Assembly (NCBI RefSeq): GCF_000023925.1
Contig: NC_013169.1
Location: 620,001 to 684,000, forward strand
Origin: Kytococcus sedentarius DSM 20547
GTDB taxonomy: Bacteria > Actinomycetota > Actinomycetes > Actinomycetales > Dermatophilaceae
Reading direction: 5' to 3'
DNA: 64,000 nt
The notes below the pieces were generated by a model, which had not been told where the DNA came from, searched no databases, and saw only the letters and a list, made by a program, of their open reading frames with translations. Positions within the stretch are counted from its first letter, which is position 1, and each line of letters opens with the position of its first letter. Positions 9,059 through 16,587 of this stretch are shown piece by piece. Position numbers and translations under genes: made by a program.

Positions 9059-10161
9059 CGGGTGACCTCCGTGGTCGACGTGCTGGTCGGGTCGCCGCGG
9101 TGTCGGTCTCCGATCAACGGTGTGTAGTCGGCCGCGCGATGATCTGCGAACCGCGCGGTGTAGATGGGGCTGAGCTCGCGGCTCACGGACGCGGCGAGGC
9201 CGGCGACATCGCTCGGGTCTGCCGAGTCGAGTGCGTACAGTCCGCCCGGCACGAGAGCGTCGAACCTGGTGAAAGCGGCCTTGCCGATCAGATGCTCAGC
9301 GATGCCCTGTCCGCCACGGCTGCCGGCTGTGAGGATCAGTGGCGCGATCGGCTTCGCCCAGTTGAACAGCCCGCCGCGGTCGAGGCGCTTGGGGTGGTTC
9401 GTGAGTTGGTCGATGGTGCCGACGTTGAGCACCCTGATCGAGGCGAGCGGTACGTCGAGCATGCTCACGGCCTCGGCGATCGCGACGACAGAGGGGTTGT
9501 TCGCCCACACGCCCCCGTCGATGAGGCGGTGTCCATCGACACGCGCGGCAGGGAAGTAGAGCGGCGCCGCCGAGGTCGCCATTGCGATGTCCACCATCGG
9601 GATGCGCCAGTCTCGGGCGAGCCGTGCGTGGTGCGGCGTCTTGAAGATGTGCACGGAGCCTCGTTGCACGTCCCACGCCGGGATGACCAACCGCTTCGCG
9701 CTGTCTCCCAACAGCCCTTCGCCGAGCACCTTCGTCAAGGCGGTGCGCAGCGCATCACCGTCATAGATGGGTGCAGTGAGCTGACGAGCTCGCCGCCAAA
9801 GTCGCCGACGTGCGGCAGGGAAGACCGCCTCCACCAGTTCTTCGTAGTGCCCCACGATCTCGCTCGGGGTGAGACCAGCCCCCAACCCGAGCGCGACGAT
9901 CCCACCCGCCGACGTCCCGGCGATCAAGTCGAACGAGTCCTTGATGCTCACGCCGAGGTCCTGCTCCAGCCGCGCCAGCACATGAGCGGTGAACAGTGCC
10001 TTGGCACCCCCTCCATCAAGGGCGAGAATCTGGAAACGATCGACGGATGGGGTGCTTGGCTCAATCGTCGTGGATGGATGGTCCTGCCGTCCGAGCGCGT
10101 CGGCCTGTCCGGCCGGCATCTCGCCTCCGGGGTCGGTCGAACTTGCAGGAACTACACCCAT
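9055..10161 (-). CDS. capV: CBASS effector CapV-like patatin phospholipase
   Basis: 368 residues with a patatin fold: oxyanion-hole DGGGAK at 49-54, nucleophile Ser84 in GTSAG, and the catalytic Asp215 in DGG (215-217). In known CBASS, CapV binds the cyclic nucleotide from the CD-NTase and degrades inner-membrane phospholipids, killing the infected cell. It is the first gene of the capV-CD-NTase-cap2 block. The ATG at 10161 has no clear ribosome site, but TAGAAT lies six bases upstream, so a leaderless transcript is possible. A downstream in-frame ATG at 10119 is an alternative start. Confidence 0.88.
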   Translation of the reverse strand: MGVVPASSTDPGGEMPAGQADALGRQDHPSTTIEPSTPSVDRFQILALDGGGAKALFTAHVLARLEQDLGVSIKDSFDLIAGTSAGGIVALGLGAGLTPSEIVGHYEELVEAVFPAARRRLWRRARQLTAPIYDGDALRTALTKVLGEGLLGDSAKRLVIPAWDVQRGSVHIFKTPHHARLARDWRIPMVDIAMATSAAPLYFPAARVDGHRLIDGGVWANNPSVVAIAEAVSMLDVPLASIRVLNVGTIDQLTNHPKRLDRGGLFNWAKPIAPLILTAGSRGGQGIAEHLIGKAAFTRFDALVPGGLYALDSADPSDVAGLAASVSRELSPIYTARFADHRAADYTPLIGDRHRGDPTSTSTTEVTR

Positions 10162-10284
10162 GTAACTATTCTACGCCGCCGCACCGACACCATCGAGGCG
10201 CGAGACGGAGCCGTACTGGTCGTACTCATGCCCTTGCTCGCCGAGCAGACGGCTCCGCAGGACCGGCTTGTTGGCTTCCCTCGC

Positions 10285-10554
10285 CTAGACATGCTTACGG
10301 AGCCAATCCCAAGCCTTCTGTGGGAGCCAGCCCGAGTAGCTGTCGCCCGAGATGTCAACGACGAGCACTCTGTCGGAGTCGTCCAGTGCGGGCTTGAGTC
10401 GGTCGAAGGCTTGACTCGGGCTGAGTGACGAGACGACGATCCAGGTCGAGTCGAGATAGTGCCACCAAGTGCCAAGCGCCTTGATTTTCTCGTAGAGATC
10501 ATCGTACTTCTGTCCAGGTTTGTTGAGGTCATAACTGATGAGCAGTGTGCTCAT
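10285..10554 (-). CDS. Cas2-fold small protein (SinR-family)
   Basis: 89 residues beginning MSTLLISYDLNKPG. This is the first strand of the ferredoxin-like Cas2/VapD fold, with the conserved Asp after SY, and matches proteins labelled SinR family. AGGAG lies six bases before the ATG at 10554; an ATG two codons earlier abuts the ribosome site and is less likely. It sits 62 bp after a 51-residue gene and 123 bp before capV, all on the minus strand, so it may be an accessory or regulatory member of the CBASS locus. No CRISPR array or cas1 is present, so spacer acquisition is not its role here. Confidence 0.7.
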   Translation of the reverse strand: MSTLLISYDLNKPGQKYDDLYEKIKALGTWWHYLDSTWIVVSSLSPSQAFDRLKPALDDSDRVLVVDISGDSYSGWLPQKAWDWLRKHV

Positions 10555-10615
10555 GTTCATCTCCTGACGTGTAATGGGTTAGGCCGGCGACACCGAGGCG
10601 CCGCCGGTCAAGCGG

Positions 10616-10771
10616 CTACTTCTCGTTGCGGACGCCCTTGTGCTGGTTGGGGCTGCCGTTGAGAATCCGGCCAGTGCCGGTGTCGCGCTTGAACCATGTG
10701 GTGCCGCGCTTGAACTCGCTGCGACTCTTCACGGCACCGACGCGGTGTCCTCGTCCGGTGTTCTTAGCCAT
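10616..10771 (-). CDS. 51-residue basic protein (MAKNTG family)
   Basis: A short gene encoding a 51-residue, Lys/Arg/Gly-rich protein that starts MAKNTGRGHRVGAV and ends GVRNEK. GGAGG lies eight bases upstream of the ATG. From memory, proteins with the same start and a similar GxVxxR...KRDTxTGR pattern occur in diverse bacteria beside small Cas2-fold genes; their function is unknown. It is the first gene after the promoter-like motif at 10826-10853, so it would head the transcript that reads into the Cas2-fold gene and CBASS. Its small size and basicity would suit nucleic-acid binding, which is inference. Confidence 0.65.
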   Translation of the reverse strand: MAKNTGRGHRVGAVKSRSEFKRGTTWFKRDTGTGRILNGSPNQHKGVRNEK

Positions 10772-10824
10772 CTCCTTCACCTCCATTCCGACAGCCCAGG
10801 TCCGAGTCAGCGGGGGCTCTCACT

Positions 10825-10853
10825 GGGTAGTCGAGATAGGGCCGTGCGGAGTT
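10825..10853 (-). promoter_or_regulatory. ECF-type promoter motif before the CBASS cluster
   Basis: Read on the minus strand, CTAACTCCGC is followed by 12 bases and then CGACTAC. The same arrangement, CTAACTGCGC-12-CGACTAC, precedes the sigma operon at about 16450-16478, and the five bases CTATCT-CG before the last block are also shared. The spacing matches an ECF -35/-10 pair. It sits between the ImmA-like gene stop and the 51-residue gene start. Confidence 0.6.
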
Positions 10854-10857
10854 AGCG

Positions 10858-11564
10858 TCAGGAGCGACAGTCCACGCAGAGGCCGTCGACGACGAGATGT
10901 GGCTGGAACTGGAGAAAGCACTCAGTGCAGACCACTTCACGCTTGGCGTCTCGCTCGCAGCGGCAATCGCCGCAACGAGGGCAGAACGGCTGGCCACAGT
11001 TCGAGCACGGGTACCCTCGCCGCTCGAACGTCGTCCCACAACATGAGCCAGTGAGCAGGGGACGGCTGTCGAAGTCGCGCTGGATGGGCGCATGGAACTG
11101 CTCAACATTCCAGAGGTCTAGGTCGCAGAACACGACGATGGCGCGCTTGTCGTCGCTGACGGCGTCGACGTAGAAGTCTGCTTGGGTACCCCAAGGGGTC
11201 CGCCAGGCTAGGCGTCGAGCAGTAGATGCTCCTGGTGTCAGGTTGAGCAGCGGGTGGCCTTCGGTGAGCTTCTGGTCTCGCCAAGGGAAGACGGTGGGCC
11301 AGCCTTGCTCGGGGTCGGGCTTGACGCTGGCGTGCGTGACGGTGCCGGTGTAGCGGTCGATGATGGCGATCGCCCCCAGGCCGGGCAGGTGCTTGGCGAG
11401 AGCGATCGCGCACACTGGTCGGCTTGCCTGAGTGGCGTTATAGAGGTCGATCAGGTGCTGTGCTCTGATCGGGCCGCTAGCAATGACCGCTGTTGCCGCA
11501 GACTCGGGTAGAAGCAAGCGTTGAGCGATCTGGTCGCAGACCGTTTCGAGAAGGCGGCCAGGCT
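10858..11564 (-). pseudogene. 3' part of an ImmA/IrrE-type peptidase gene with C-terminal zinc ribbons
   Basis: This segment continues in frame from the fragment at 13425-13734 once the IS256 element and one copy of its duplication are removed, giving one 338-residue gene. It starts inside the peptidase domain (EPGRLLETVCDQIAQRLLLP, typical just after the HExxH helix). It ends with about ten cysteines in CxxC pairs (CSNC, CPRC, CTEC, CVDC) forming zinc-ribbon or treble-clef modules. The middle region has no domain I recognise and could sense a ligand. As it stands the fragment lacks the catalytic HELGH. A short alternative start at 11586 inside the IS could still express it. Confidence 0.8.
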
Positions 11565-11573
11565 CATCCTGGT
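11565..11573. repeat. 9-bp target duplication, left copy (IS256)
   Basis: CATCCTGGT directly abuts the IS256 element and is repeated exactly at 13425-13433. It is the duplicated target inside the ImmA-like gene. Confidence 0.9.
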
Positions 11574-11605
11574 GAGCAATCGTCAAGACCTGTGGATGAC
11601 CGATT

Positions 11606-12010
11606 TCAGTCGTGTGCTATGAGTTCGACCTCGTAGCCGTCGTAGTTTGCGAGGTAGGCGGCGTAGCTGTCGGCTCCTCCGGCGTGGGGGTGCTTGTCGG
11701 CGAAGAGCAGGGTCCAACCGTTCGCATGGGCGGTGTCGGCGAATTCGTCGACCTTGGCGCGGTCCCCGGCATGGAAGGCGAGGTGGTTCAGCCCGGGACG
11801 CTGCCGGTCGTGTTCGCGACCGGTCAGGTCCGGTGATTCCTCGATGACGATGTAGGTGTCAGCGAGCCTCCAGCTTCGGCCGCCGGGCCAGTCCTGGAAC
11901 GGTTGGTAGCCAAGCTCGCCGAGGAGCCAGCCCCAGTGGGTCGTGGCCCGGACGATGTCGGGGACCCACAGCTCCACGTGGTGCAAGGATCCGATCGGCG
12001 GGGTGGTCAT
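11606..12010 (-). CDS. VOC (glyoxalase/bleomycin-resistance fold) family protein, IS passenger
   Basis: 134 residues with two beta-alpha-beta-beta-beta modules. It has a metal-site-like His-Glu pair in LHHVELWV near the start, NHLAFHAG in the middle and YEVELI at the end, the classic VOC pattern. The family includes glyoxalases, dioxygenases and antibiotic-binding or -modifying resistance proteins; the substrate cannot be told. The ATG at 12010 overlaps the transposase stop by four bases, so it is translated with the transposase and lies inside the IS inverted repeats. It is therefore cargo of the IS, not of the ICE backbone. Confidence 0.8.
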   Translation of the reverse strand: MTTPPIGSLHHVELWVPDIVRATTHWGWLLGELGYQPFQDWPGGRSWRLADTYIVIEESPDLTGREHDRQRPGLNHLAFHAGDRAKVDEFADTAHANGWTLLFADKHPHAGGADSYAAYLANYDGYEVELIAHD

Positions 12011-13287
12011 GCTGCCCCCTGGGTGCGCTCGATGAGTTTGCCCTTCTCGAACACCGCACCGGCGCGGACGAGGGCGACCAAGTGCGGTGCGTTCACGGCG
12101 CGCCATCGGGTCTGGGCGGATTCGATGAGCTTGAACGCCATGGCGACCCCGGCGGCGCGGGAGCCGGGTCCCTTGGTCACGCGCTGCCGAAGTCGCACCG
12201 TGGCGAACGTAGATTCGATGGGGTTCGTGGTGCGCAGGTGGATCCAGTGCTCGGCGGGGTAGTCGTAGAACTCCAGCAGCACGTCAAGGTCGTCGGTGAT
12301 CTTCGCGGCCGCCTTGGGCCACTTCTTCCCGTACTCGCTGGCGAACGCCCTCGCCCCTGACCGGGCGTGCTCCTTGTCTTCGGCCTGCCAGATCTCGGCG
12401 AGGGCCTTCTTCGCGCCCGGCTGCGCCGACTTCGGCAGCGCATTGAGCACGTTCGAGATTTTGTGAAACAAGCAACGCTGTTCGCGAGTGTCGGGGAACA
12501 CCTGCCGCACGGCGGCCCAGAAGCCCAGCGCGCCGTCGCCGACGGCCAGGACTGGGTCTCTCATGCCGCGGCGTTTGCAATCCCGCAGCAGGTCAGCCCA
12601 CGACTCGGTCGACTCCCGGTGCCCATCCTGTAGGGCGATCAGCTCCTTGTGGCCGTCCGCGCGCACACCGATCATCACCAGCAGGCACACCCTGTCCTGC
12701 TCCAGGCGCACCTTCAGGTGGATCCCGTCGACCCACACGTACACATAGTCGGCATCCGTCAGGGAGCGTTCGTTGAACGAGCGGGCCTCGTGCTGCCAGT
12801 CTTTGGTCAGTCGGGTGATCGTGGCCGCCGACAGCCCCGCCGACGAGCCGAGGAACTGCTCCAACGCCGGCGCGAAGTCGTTGGAAGACAGCCCGTGGAG
12901 GTAGAGCAGCGGCAGCACCTCCGTCACCTGCGGGGACTTGCGCGCCCAGGCGGGCAGGATCGCCGAGGCAAACCGCGCCCGCTCGCCCGTCGCTTCGTCG
13001 ACGCGCTTGTCGTTGATGCGCGGCGCGGTCACCGGCACCGCACCCGAGGACGTCGTCACCTCCCTCGGCTGGTGGTACCCGTTGCGCACCACCAACCGGT
13101 GCCCGTCCTCGTCGACCTCGTGGGCGTGCGCCTCGATGTAGGCACCGACCTCGGCCTGCAACGCCGCCGCGAGCATCTGCCGTGCGCCGTCGCGCACGAT
13201 CTCATCCAGCAGCGACCCACCGGCCGTGCCGGTGCCGTCGGTGCTGTCGTCGTTGGAGGTCTCGGCGTCGTGGACTACCTTGAGCAT
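12007..13287 (-). CDS. IS256-family transposase
   Basis: 426 residues. DDE residues are visible: Asp in WVDGIHLK, Asp in AVGDGALG and Glu in NPIESTF, with the family's C/H-containing QRCLFHK segment between the second and third. The ATG at 13287 follows AAGG at a good distance; an in-frame start at 13317 also exists. The frame is complete and looks intact, and the ends and target duplication are intact, so the element may still be active. It is a different subfamily from the IS256 transposase at 27847-29094. Confidence 0.92.
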   Translation of the reverse strand: MLKVVHDAETSNDDSTDGTGTAGGSLLDEIVRDGARQMLAAALQAEVGAYIEAHAHEVDEDGHRLVVRNGYHQPREVTTSSGAVPVTAPRINDKRVDEATGERARFASAILPAWARKSPQVTEVLPLLYLHGLSSNDFAPALEQFLGSSAGLSAATITRLTKDWQHEARSFNERSLTDADYVYVWVDGIHLKVRLEQDRVCLLVMIGVRADGHKELIALQDGHRESTESWADLLRDCKRRGMRDPVLAVGDGALGFWAAVRQVFPDTREQRCLFHKISNVLNALPKSAQPGAKKALAEIWQAEDKEHARSGARAFASEYGKKWPKAAAKITDDLDVLLEFYDYPAEHWIHLRTTNPIESTFATVRLRQRVTKGPGSRAAGVAMAFKLIESAQTRWRAVNAPHLVALVRAGAVFEKGKLIERTQGAA

Positions 13288-13424
13288 TGGGCGTACCTTC
13301 CCGTACCAGCGCGTCAACGCCGGTCCTGATCCAGAACTTCGATTCCGTGTAGATCATCCTCGGGAAGGTGCGCCCGCTTCACGTCACCCCGCCGAGGGCC
13401 ATCCACAGGTTCTGATCATTCCTC

Positions 13425-13433
13425 CATCCTGGT
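13425..13433. repeat. 9-bp target duplication, right copy (IS256)
   Basis: CATCCTGGT, identical to 11565-11573, follows the other end of the IS256 element. Confidence 0.9.
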
Positions 13434-13734
13434 CGGCGATCCAGTCATAGATGTCTGGAGCCCTCTCGGCGAGCCAGTGCCCGAGTTCGTGGGCGAGTGT
13501 GAAGTTCTCGCGCCGACTCCACGGCGTGGGTGCGTAGAGGATCACCCCGTCTTGGAGGAACGACACGCCATCACATGCGCCACCGTCGTCACGGGAACTG
13601 GCTAGGTGTTCGACAGCGCTGACGGTCAGGTCGAGGTCGGCGCGGAGGACGCTCGTCGGGTTCCCTGCGAAGCGGGCTCGCACATCATCCGTCAGCAGGG
13701 ACAGTGCCTGATCAACGCAACCTTCCAGGTTCAT
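13425..13734 (-). pseudogene. 5' part of the ImmA/IrrE-type peptidase gene
   Basis: Encodes the first 103 residues (MNLEGCVDQALSLL onward) up to DWIADQD, including the zinc-peptidase motif HELGH. AGAGG precedes the ATG at 13734, which starts seven bases after the stop of the HTH gene. The IS256 element cuts the gene just after the active-site helix. Joined to 10858-11564 the frame is exact (310 + 707 = 1017 nt, 338 codons plus stop). ImmA/IrrE-type proteases cleave paired repressors or anti-sigma-like partners in other systems. In CBASS the analogous CapP protease cleaves the CapH repressor after DNA damage. Confidence 0.82.
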
Positions 13735-13741
13735 ACGCCTC

Positions 13742-14007
13742 TTACCCTCGGTCGGCTTGTTCGACAGAGGCGACAAGGGCGTCGAGCGAACGCAACAGTT
13801 GCTCTGTGTCGGGGTGCTCCCCGCGGTGCACGGTCGCAAGCATCCGGCTTTCGAGCGTCGCCGTAGCCACGGTGCGTGACACTCGGCGGGCCTGCGACCA
13901 GCGGTCAACGAGTTGTGCGAACAGAGGATGCGCGCGTACAGCGCCTACATGATCGGGCAGAGAAGACAGCGATGGGGCCGAGATCAGGTCGTCTACCGGT
14001 GCTCCGA
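13742..14007 (-). pseudogene. 3' part of the HTH regulator gene
   Basis: Completes in frame the regulator that begins at 15839. With the ISL3 element and one duplication copy removed, the gene is 666 nt (221 residues). This part encodes the end of the HTH domain (FGAPVDDLISAP) and a helical C-terminal region of about 75 residues. The stop lies seven bases before the ImmA-like start, so the two genes were co-translated. Confidence 0.8.
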
Positions 14008-14015
14008 AGATTTCA
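14008..14015. repeat. 8-bp target duplication, left copy (ISL3)
   Basis: AGATTTCA abuts the ISL3 element and recurs exactly at 15440-15447. Eight bases is the usual ISL3 duplication. Confidence 0.9.
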
Positions 14016-15439
14016 GGCTCTTCACAGATGACGGTGTAGAGGGCGCTGGCGCGTCGGTCCCGGGGTAGGCGTCGAGGTCTTCCGAAGATGGGGGTTCCTA
14101 CGCCACCCACCGGGAAGACCTCGACGTGCCCGACGCTACCTTCACGCGCCCCGACCTGACTACCTTCGCCGGCCTGGACGACCTCGGCCTGGAGGTCACC
14201 GGCCAACGGCTCGAACCTGATCGTGCGGTGCTCGCCTGCCGAGTCGTCGAGCCGGGCGACTGGTGCCGCCGGTGTGGCTGCCAGGGCGTTGCGCGGGACA
14301 CCGTGACCAGGGAACTGGCGCACGAGCCGTTTGGATGGCGCCCGACCACGCTGCTGCTCACCGTGCGCCGGTACCGGTGCCCCGAGTGCGGCCACGTATG
14401 GCGTCAGGACACCACCGCCGCTGCCGAGCCGCGGGCGAAGATCTCCCGCGCCGGCCTGCGGTGGGGCCTGGTCGCGATCGTGATCGGGCACCTGTCGATG
14501 GCCCGCGTCGCCGAGGGGCTCGCGGTCTCGTGGAACACCGCCAACGACGCCGTCCTGGCCGAAGGTCAACGGCTGCTGATCGACCGCCCGTCCCGCTTGG
14601 ACGGGGTGAACGCGGTCGGGGTCGACGAGCACGTGTGGCGGCACACCAGGAAGGGCGACAAGTACGTCACCGTCATCATCGACCTCACCCCGGTCCGGGA
14701 CGGTACCGGGCCCTCCCGCCTGCTGGACGTGGTCGAGGGCCGCAGCAAGAAGGCGTTCAAGGACTGGCTCGCGCAGCGGGACCAGGCCTGGCGCGACGGG
14801 ATCGAGGTCGTCGCCATGGACGGGTTCGCCGGGTTCAAGACCGCCACCACCGAGGAACTGCCGGGCGCGGTCACTGTCATGGACCCGTTCCACGTCATCC
14901 GGTTGGCTGGCGACGCCCTGGATGAGTGCCGCCGCCGCGTTCAGCAGGAGTTGCACGGGCACCGCGGCCGCAAGGACGACCCGCTCTACTCGGCGCGCCG
15001 GACCCTGCACACCGGCGCCGACCTGCTCACCGACCGTCAACACGAGCGCCTCGACAAGCTGTTCACCGGGGACCGGCACGTCCAGGTCGAGTGCACCTGG
15101 GGCATCTACCAGCGCATGATCTCCGCCTACCGAGACCCCAACCGGGTCACCGGCCGCGTCGAGATGAGCTCGGTGATCGATGCCCTCGCCGACGGGGTGC
15201 CCCGACCGCTGGTCGAGCTGCGCAAGCTCGGCCGCACCCTGGCCAGACGCGTCTGCGATGTCCTGGCCTACTTCGAGCGACCCCGCACCAGCAACGGACC
15301 TACCGAGGCCGTGAATGGACGACTTGAGCATCTTCGCGGGCTGGCCCTCGGGTTCCGCAACCTCACCCACTACATCGCCCGAGCACTCCTCGAAGCTGGC
15401 GGATTCAGGCCCCGACTACACCCTCGTTTGTGAAGAGCC
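14016..15439 (+). mobile_element. ISL3-family insertion sequence
   Basis: 1424 bp with inverted ends that both begin GGCTCTTCACA; about 21 of 26 bases match. Exact 8-bp direct repeats flank it. It contains one transposase gene and interrupts the HTH regulator gene of the sigma operon. Confidence 0.92.
14126..15433 (+). CDS. ISL3-family transposase
   Basis: 435 residues from a GTG at 14126. The N-terminal zinc finger (CRRCG and CPECG), the DDE core (GVDEHVWR, AMDGFAG, and Glu in GPTEAVNGR) and the length fit ISL3 transposases. The stop lies inside the right inverted repeat. The frame is intact and the surrounding ends are intact, so the element may be mobile. It is oriented opposite to the operon it interrupts. 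Confidence 0.93.
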   Translation: MPDATFTRPDLTTFAGLDDLGLEVTGQRLEPDRAVLACRVVEPGDWCRRCGCQGVARDTVTRELAHEPFGWRPTTLLLTVRRYRCPECGHVWRQDTTAAAEPRAKISRAGLRWGLVAIVIGHLSMARVAEGLAVSWNTANDAVLAEGQRLLIDRPSRLDGVNAVGVDEHVWRHTRKGDKYVTVIIDLTPVRDGTGPSRLLDVVEGRSKKAFKDWLAQRDQAWRDGIEVVAMDGFAGFKTATTEELPGAVTVMDPFHVIRLAGDALDECRRRVQQELHGHRGRKDDPLYSARRTLHTGADLLTDRQHERLDKLFTGDRHVQVECTWGIYQRMISAYRDPNRVTGRVEMSSVIDALADGVPRPLVELRKLGRTLARRVCDVLAYFERPRTSNGPTEAVNGRLEHLRGLALGFRNLTHYIARALLEAGGFRPRLHPRL

Positions 15440-15447
15440 AGATTTCA
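15440..15447. repeat. 8-bp target duplication, right copy (ISL3)
   Basis: AGATTTCA, identical to 14008-14015, follows the right end of the ISL3 element. Confidence 0.9.
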
Positions 15448-15839
15448 GCGATTGCCTGAACGACGGCGGGAGATACATCCGTCGCTGTACGAGTCTCCCA
15501 CCTGAACACGTCGCTCTTGTCGAACTCCCACCCTCGCTCACGCAGGCGTCCGGCAACGTCGCTCACGCTCAGTCGCACACGCTTTCTTACGCGAGACAAT
15601 GCAGCGGAGTCGAGACGACATTCGCTGTCAGGGAGTAGACCGAGCATTGCTGCCACGGGGTCGTCTTCGAGCGCGGGCGCACCTTGGGCCGCAAGCCAGA
15701 GTGCGTCCGCGGTCTCAACGATGCCAGCGAGTTCTGTGCGCTCTCGATCGGTCAACTCAGCGTCACGCAGGATCAGTTCGCGCTCTTGCGGTCGTTCGAG
15801 CAGCTCGGCGACAAGCCTGTCGCGTTCATCGTTATTCAT
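15440..15839 (-). pseudogene. 5' part of an HTH regulator or anti-sigma-like protein
   Basis: Encodes the first 133 residues of a 221-residue protein. The N-terminal 70 residues are acidic and helical. An XRE-like helix-turn-helix follows (RKRVRLSVSDVAGRL, FRWE), ending in VQAIAEI, where the ISL3 element inserts. The ATG at 15839 overlaps the sigma-factor stop and has GGAGGAAGGG upstream, so it was coupled to the sigma factor. The order sigma, HTH protein, ImmA-like protease suggests a negative regulator destroyed by the protease; that role is inference. The break leaves only a truncated product with extra residues from the IS. Confidence 0.78.
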
Positions 15840-16410
15840 TGATCCCTTCCTCCCTTCTGCGCATTTCCTCTCGAAGGAGTGCTGGTGATCGTGTCGTCAT
15901 CTGGCTCACACGTGCCGGAGTCACGCTTAGTTCCGTAGCCACCTCGGATCGCGGCCGTCCCAACGCCGTGGTCTCCCACACCGCCTTTCGATGGCGTTCG
16001 TCCAGTACCGAGAGACAGTCCCACGCGTGGCCAGCCCTTTCCTGTTGGTCAATGGCGTCAGCTACGTCTTCCCCGAGGTCGGAATCGTCGGCGCGATCAT
16101 GGCTGGCCTCGACGAACTCGGGCCCGGCGTGCCGTACCTCGGCTGATCGGATTCGATCCAGTGCCTTTCGCTTCGCCGCGGTGACTAGGAATGCTTCCCA
16201 GTTCCGCACATTCTCCGGTGGCGATGCCATGATTGAGACGATCGCGTCGTGCACCGCGTCGTCCGCCTCAGACGCACGACCGGCCTCACGCAGCACTGAG
16301 GCCGCAACCTTGTGCATAGCGTCTCGATGACGGAGGTAGAGAGCACCGAGATCTGGCGGCATGTAGCTCATCGCTGCCGCCTCGGCCACTCGTCCCAGCG
16401 CCGGCACCAT
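15832..16410 (-). CDS. ECF-type RNA polymerase sigma factor
   Basis: About 192 residues with sigma region 2 (YLRHRDAMHKVAASVLREAG through DAVHDAIVSIMA and RNWEAFLVTAAKRKALD) and region 4 (LDERHRKAVWETTALGRPRSEVATELSVTPARVSQM). The frame is open to a GTG at 16464, but that GTG lies inside the promoter motif at 16450-16478, so the ATG at 16410 (MVPALGRV) or 16371 is more likely. It heads a three-gene operon whose next two genes are broken by IS elements, while the sigma gene is intact. A copy of its own promoter motif before the 51-residue gene suggests it also drives the CBASS cluster. Confidence 0.82.
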   Translation of the reverse strand: MVPALGRVAEAAAMSYMPPDLGALYLRHRDAMHKVAASVLREAGRASEADDAVHDAIVSIMASPPENVRNWEAFLVTAAKRKALDRIRSAEVRHAGPEFVEASHDRADDSDLGEDVADAIDQQERAGHAWDCLSVLDERHRKAVWETTALGRPRSEVATELSVTPARVSQMTTRSPALLREEMRRREEGINE

Positions 16411-16449
16411 CGAGGCTGTCTCATCATCGGCCCCGTCCTCCTCACCTCG

Positions 16450-16478
16450 TAGTCGAGATAGCACCTGGCGCAGTTAGG
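16450..16478 (-). promoter_or_regulatory. ECF-type promoter motif before the sigma operon
   Basis: On the minus strand CTAACTGCGC, 12 bases, then CGACTAC. It matches the motif before the CBASS cluster at 16 of 17 bases in the two blocks and shares CTATCT before the second block. This fits autoregulation by the ECF factor encoded just downstream. Confidence 0.6.
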
Positions 16479-16587
16479 CCACTCTGATGGGGACCGGGTT
16501 GCCCACTGACGATTGTCTCGCTTGGAGTCGAGTATGTGGCGTATCTACACGTGTCGGAGCGTGCCTGCGGCCCAGGTAGGGGTCGCA

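Larger units (their letters stand above)
11574..13424 (-). mobile_element. IS256-family element with a VOC passenger gene
   Basis: 1851 bp bounded by imperfect inverted ends. One end starts GAGCAATCGTCAAGACCTG; the other, read inward, starts GAGGAATGATCAGAACCTG. About 20 of the first 25 bases match. It is flanked by exact 9-bp direct repeats, as usual for IS256. It holds a DDE transposase and a co-oriented VOC-fold gene. It splits the ImmA-like gene. Confidence 0.88.

Noticed and set aside
9100-10428. A 442-codon plus-strand frame
   Set aside because: Antisense to capV and the Cas2-fold gene, with no features of its own.
10285-10554. A CRISPR adaptation gene
   Set aside because: Only the Cas2 fold is present. 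There is no cas1, array or effector in the window.
13742-15370. A 542-codon minus-strand open frame
   Set aside because: Most of it is antisense to the ISL3 transposase. Only the last 266 nt are real, as the 3' end of the split HTH gene.
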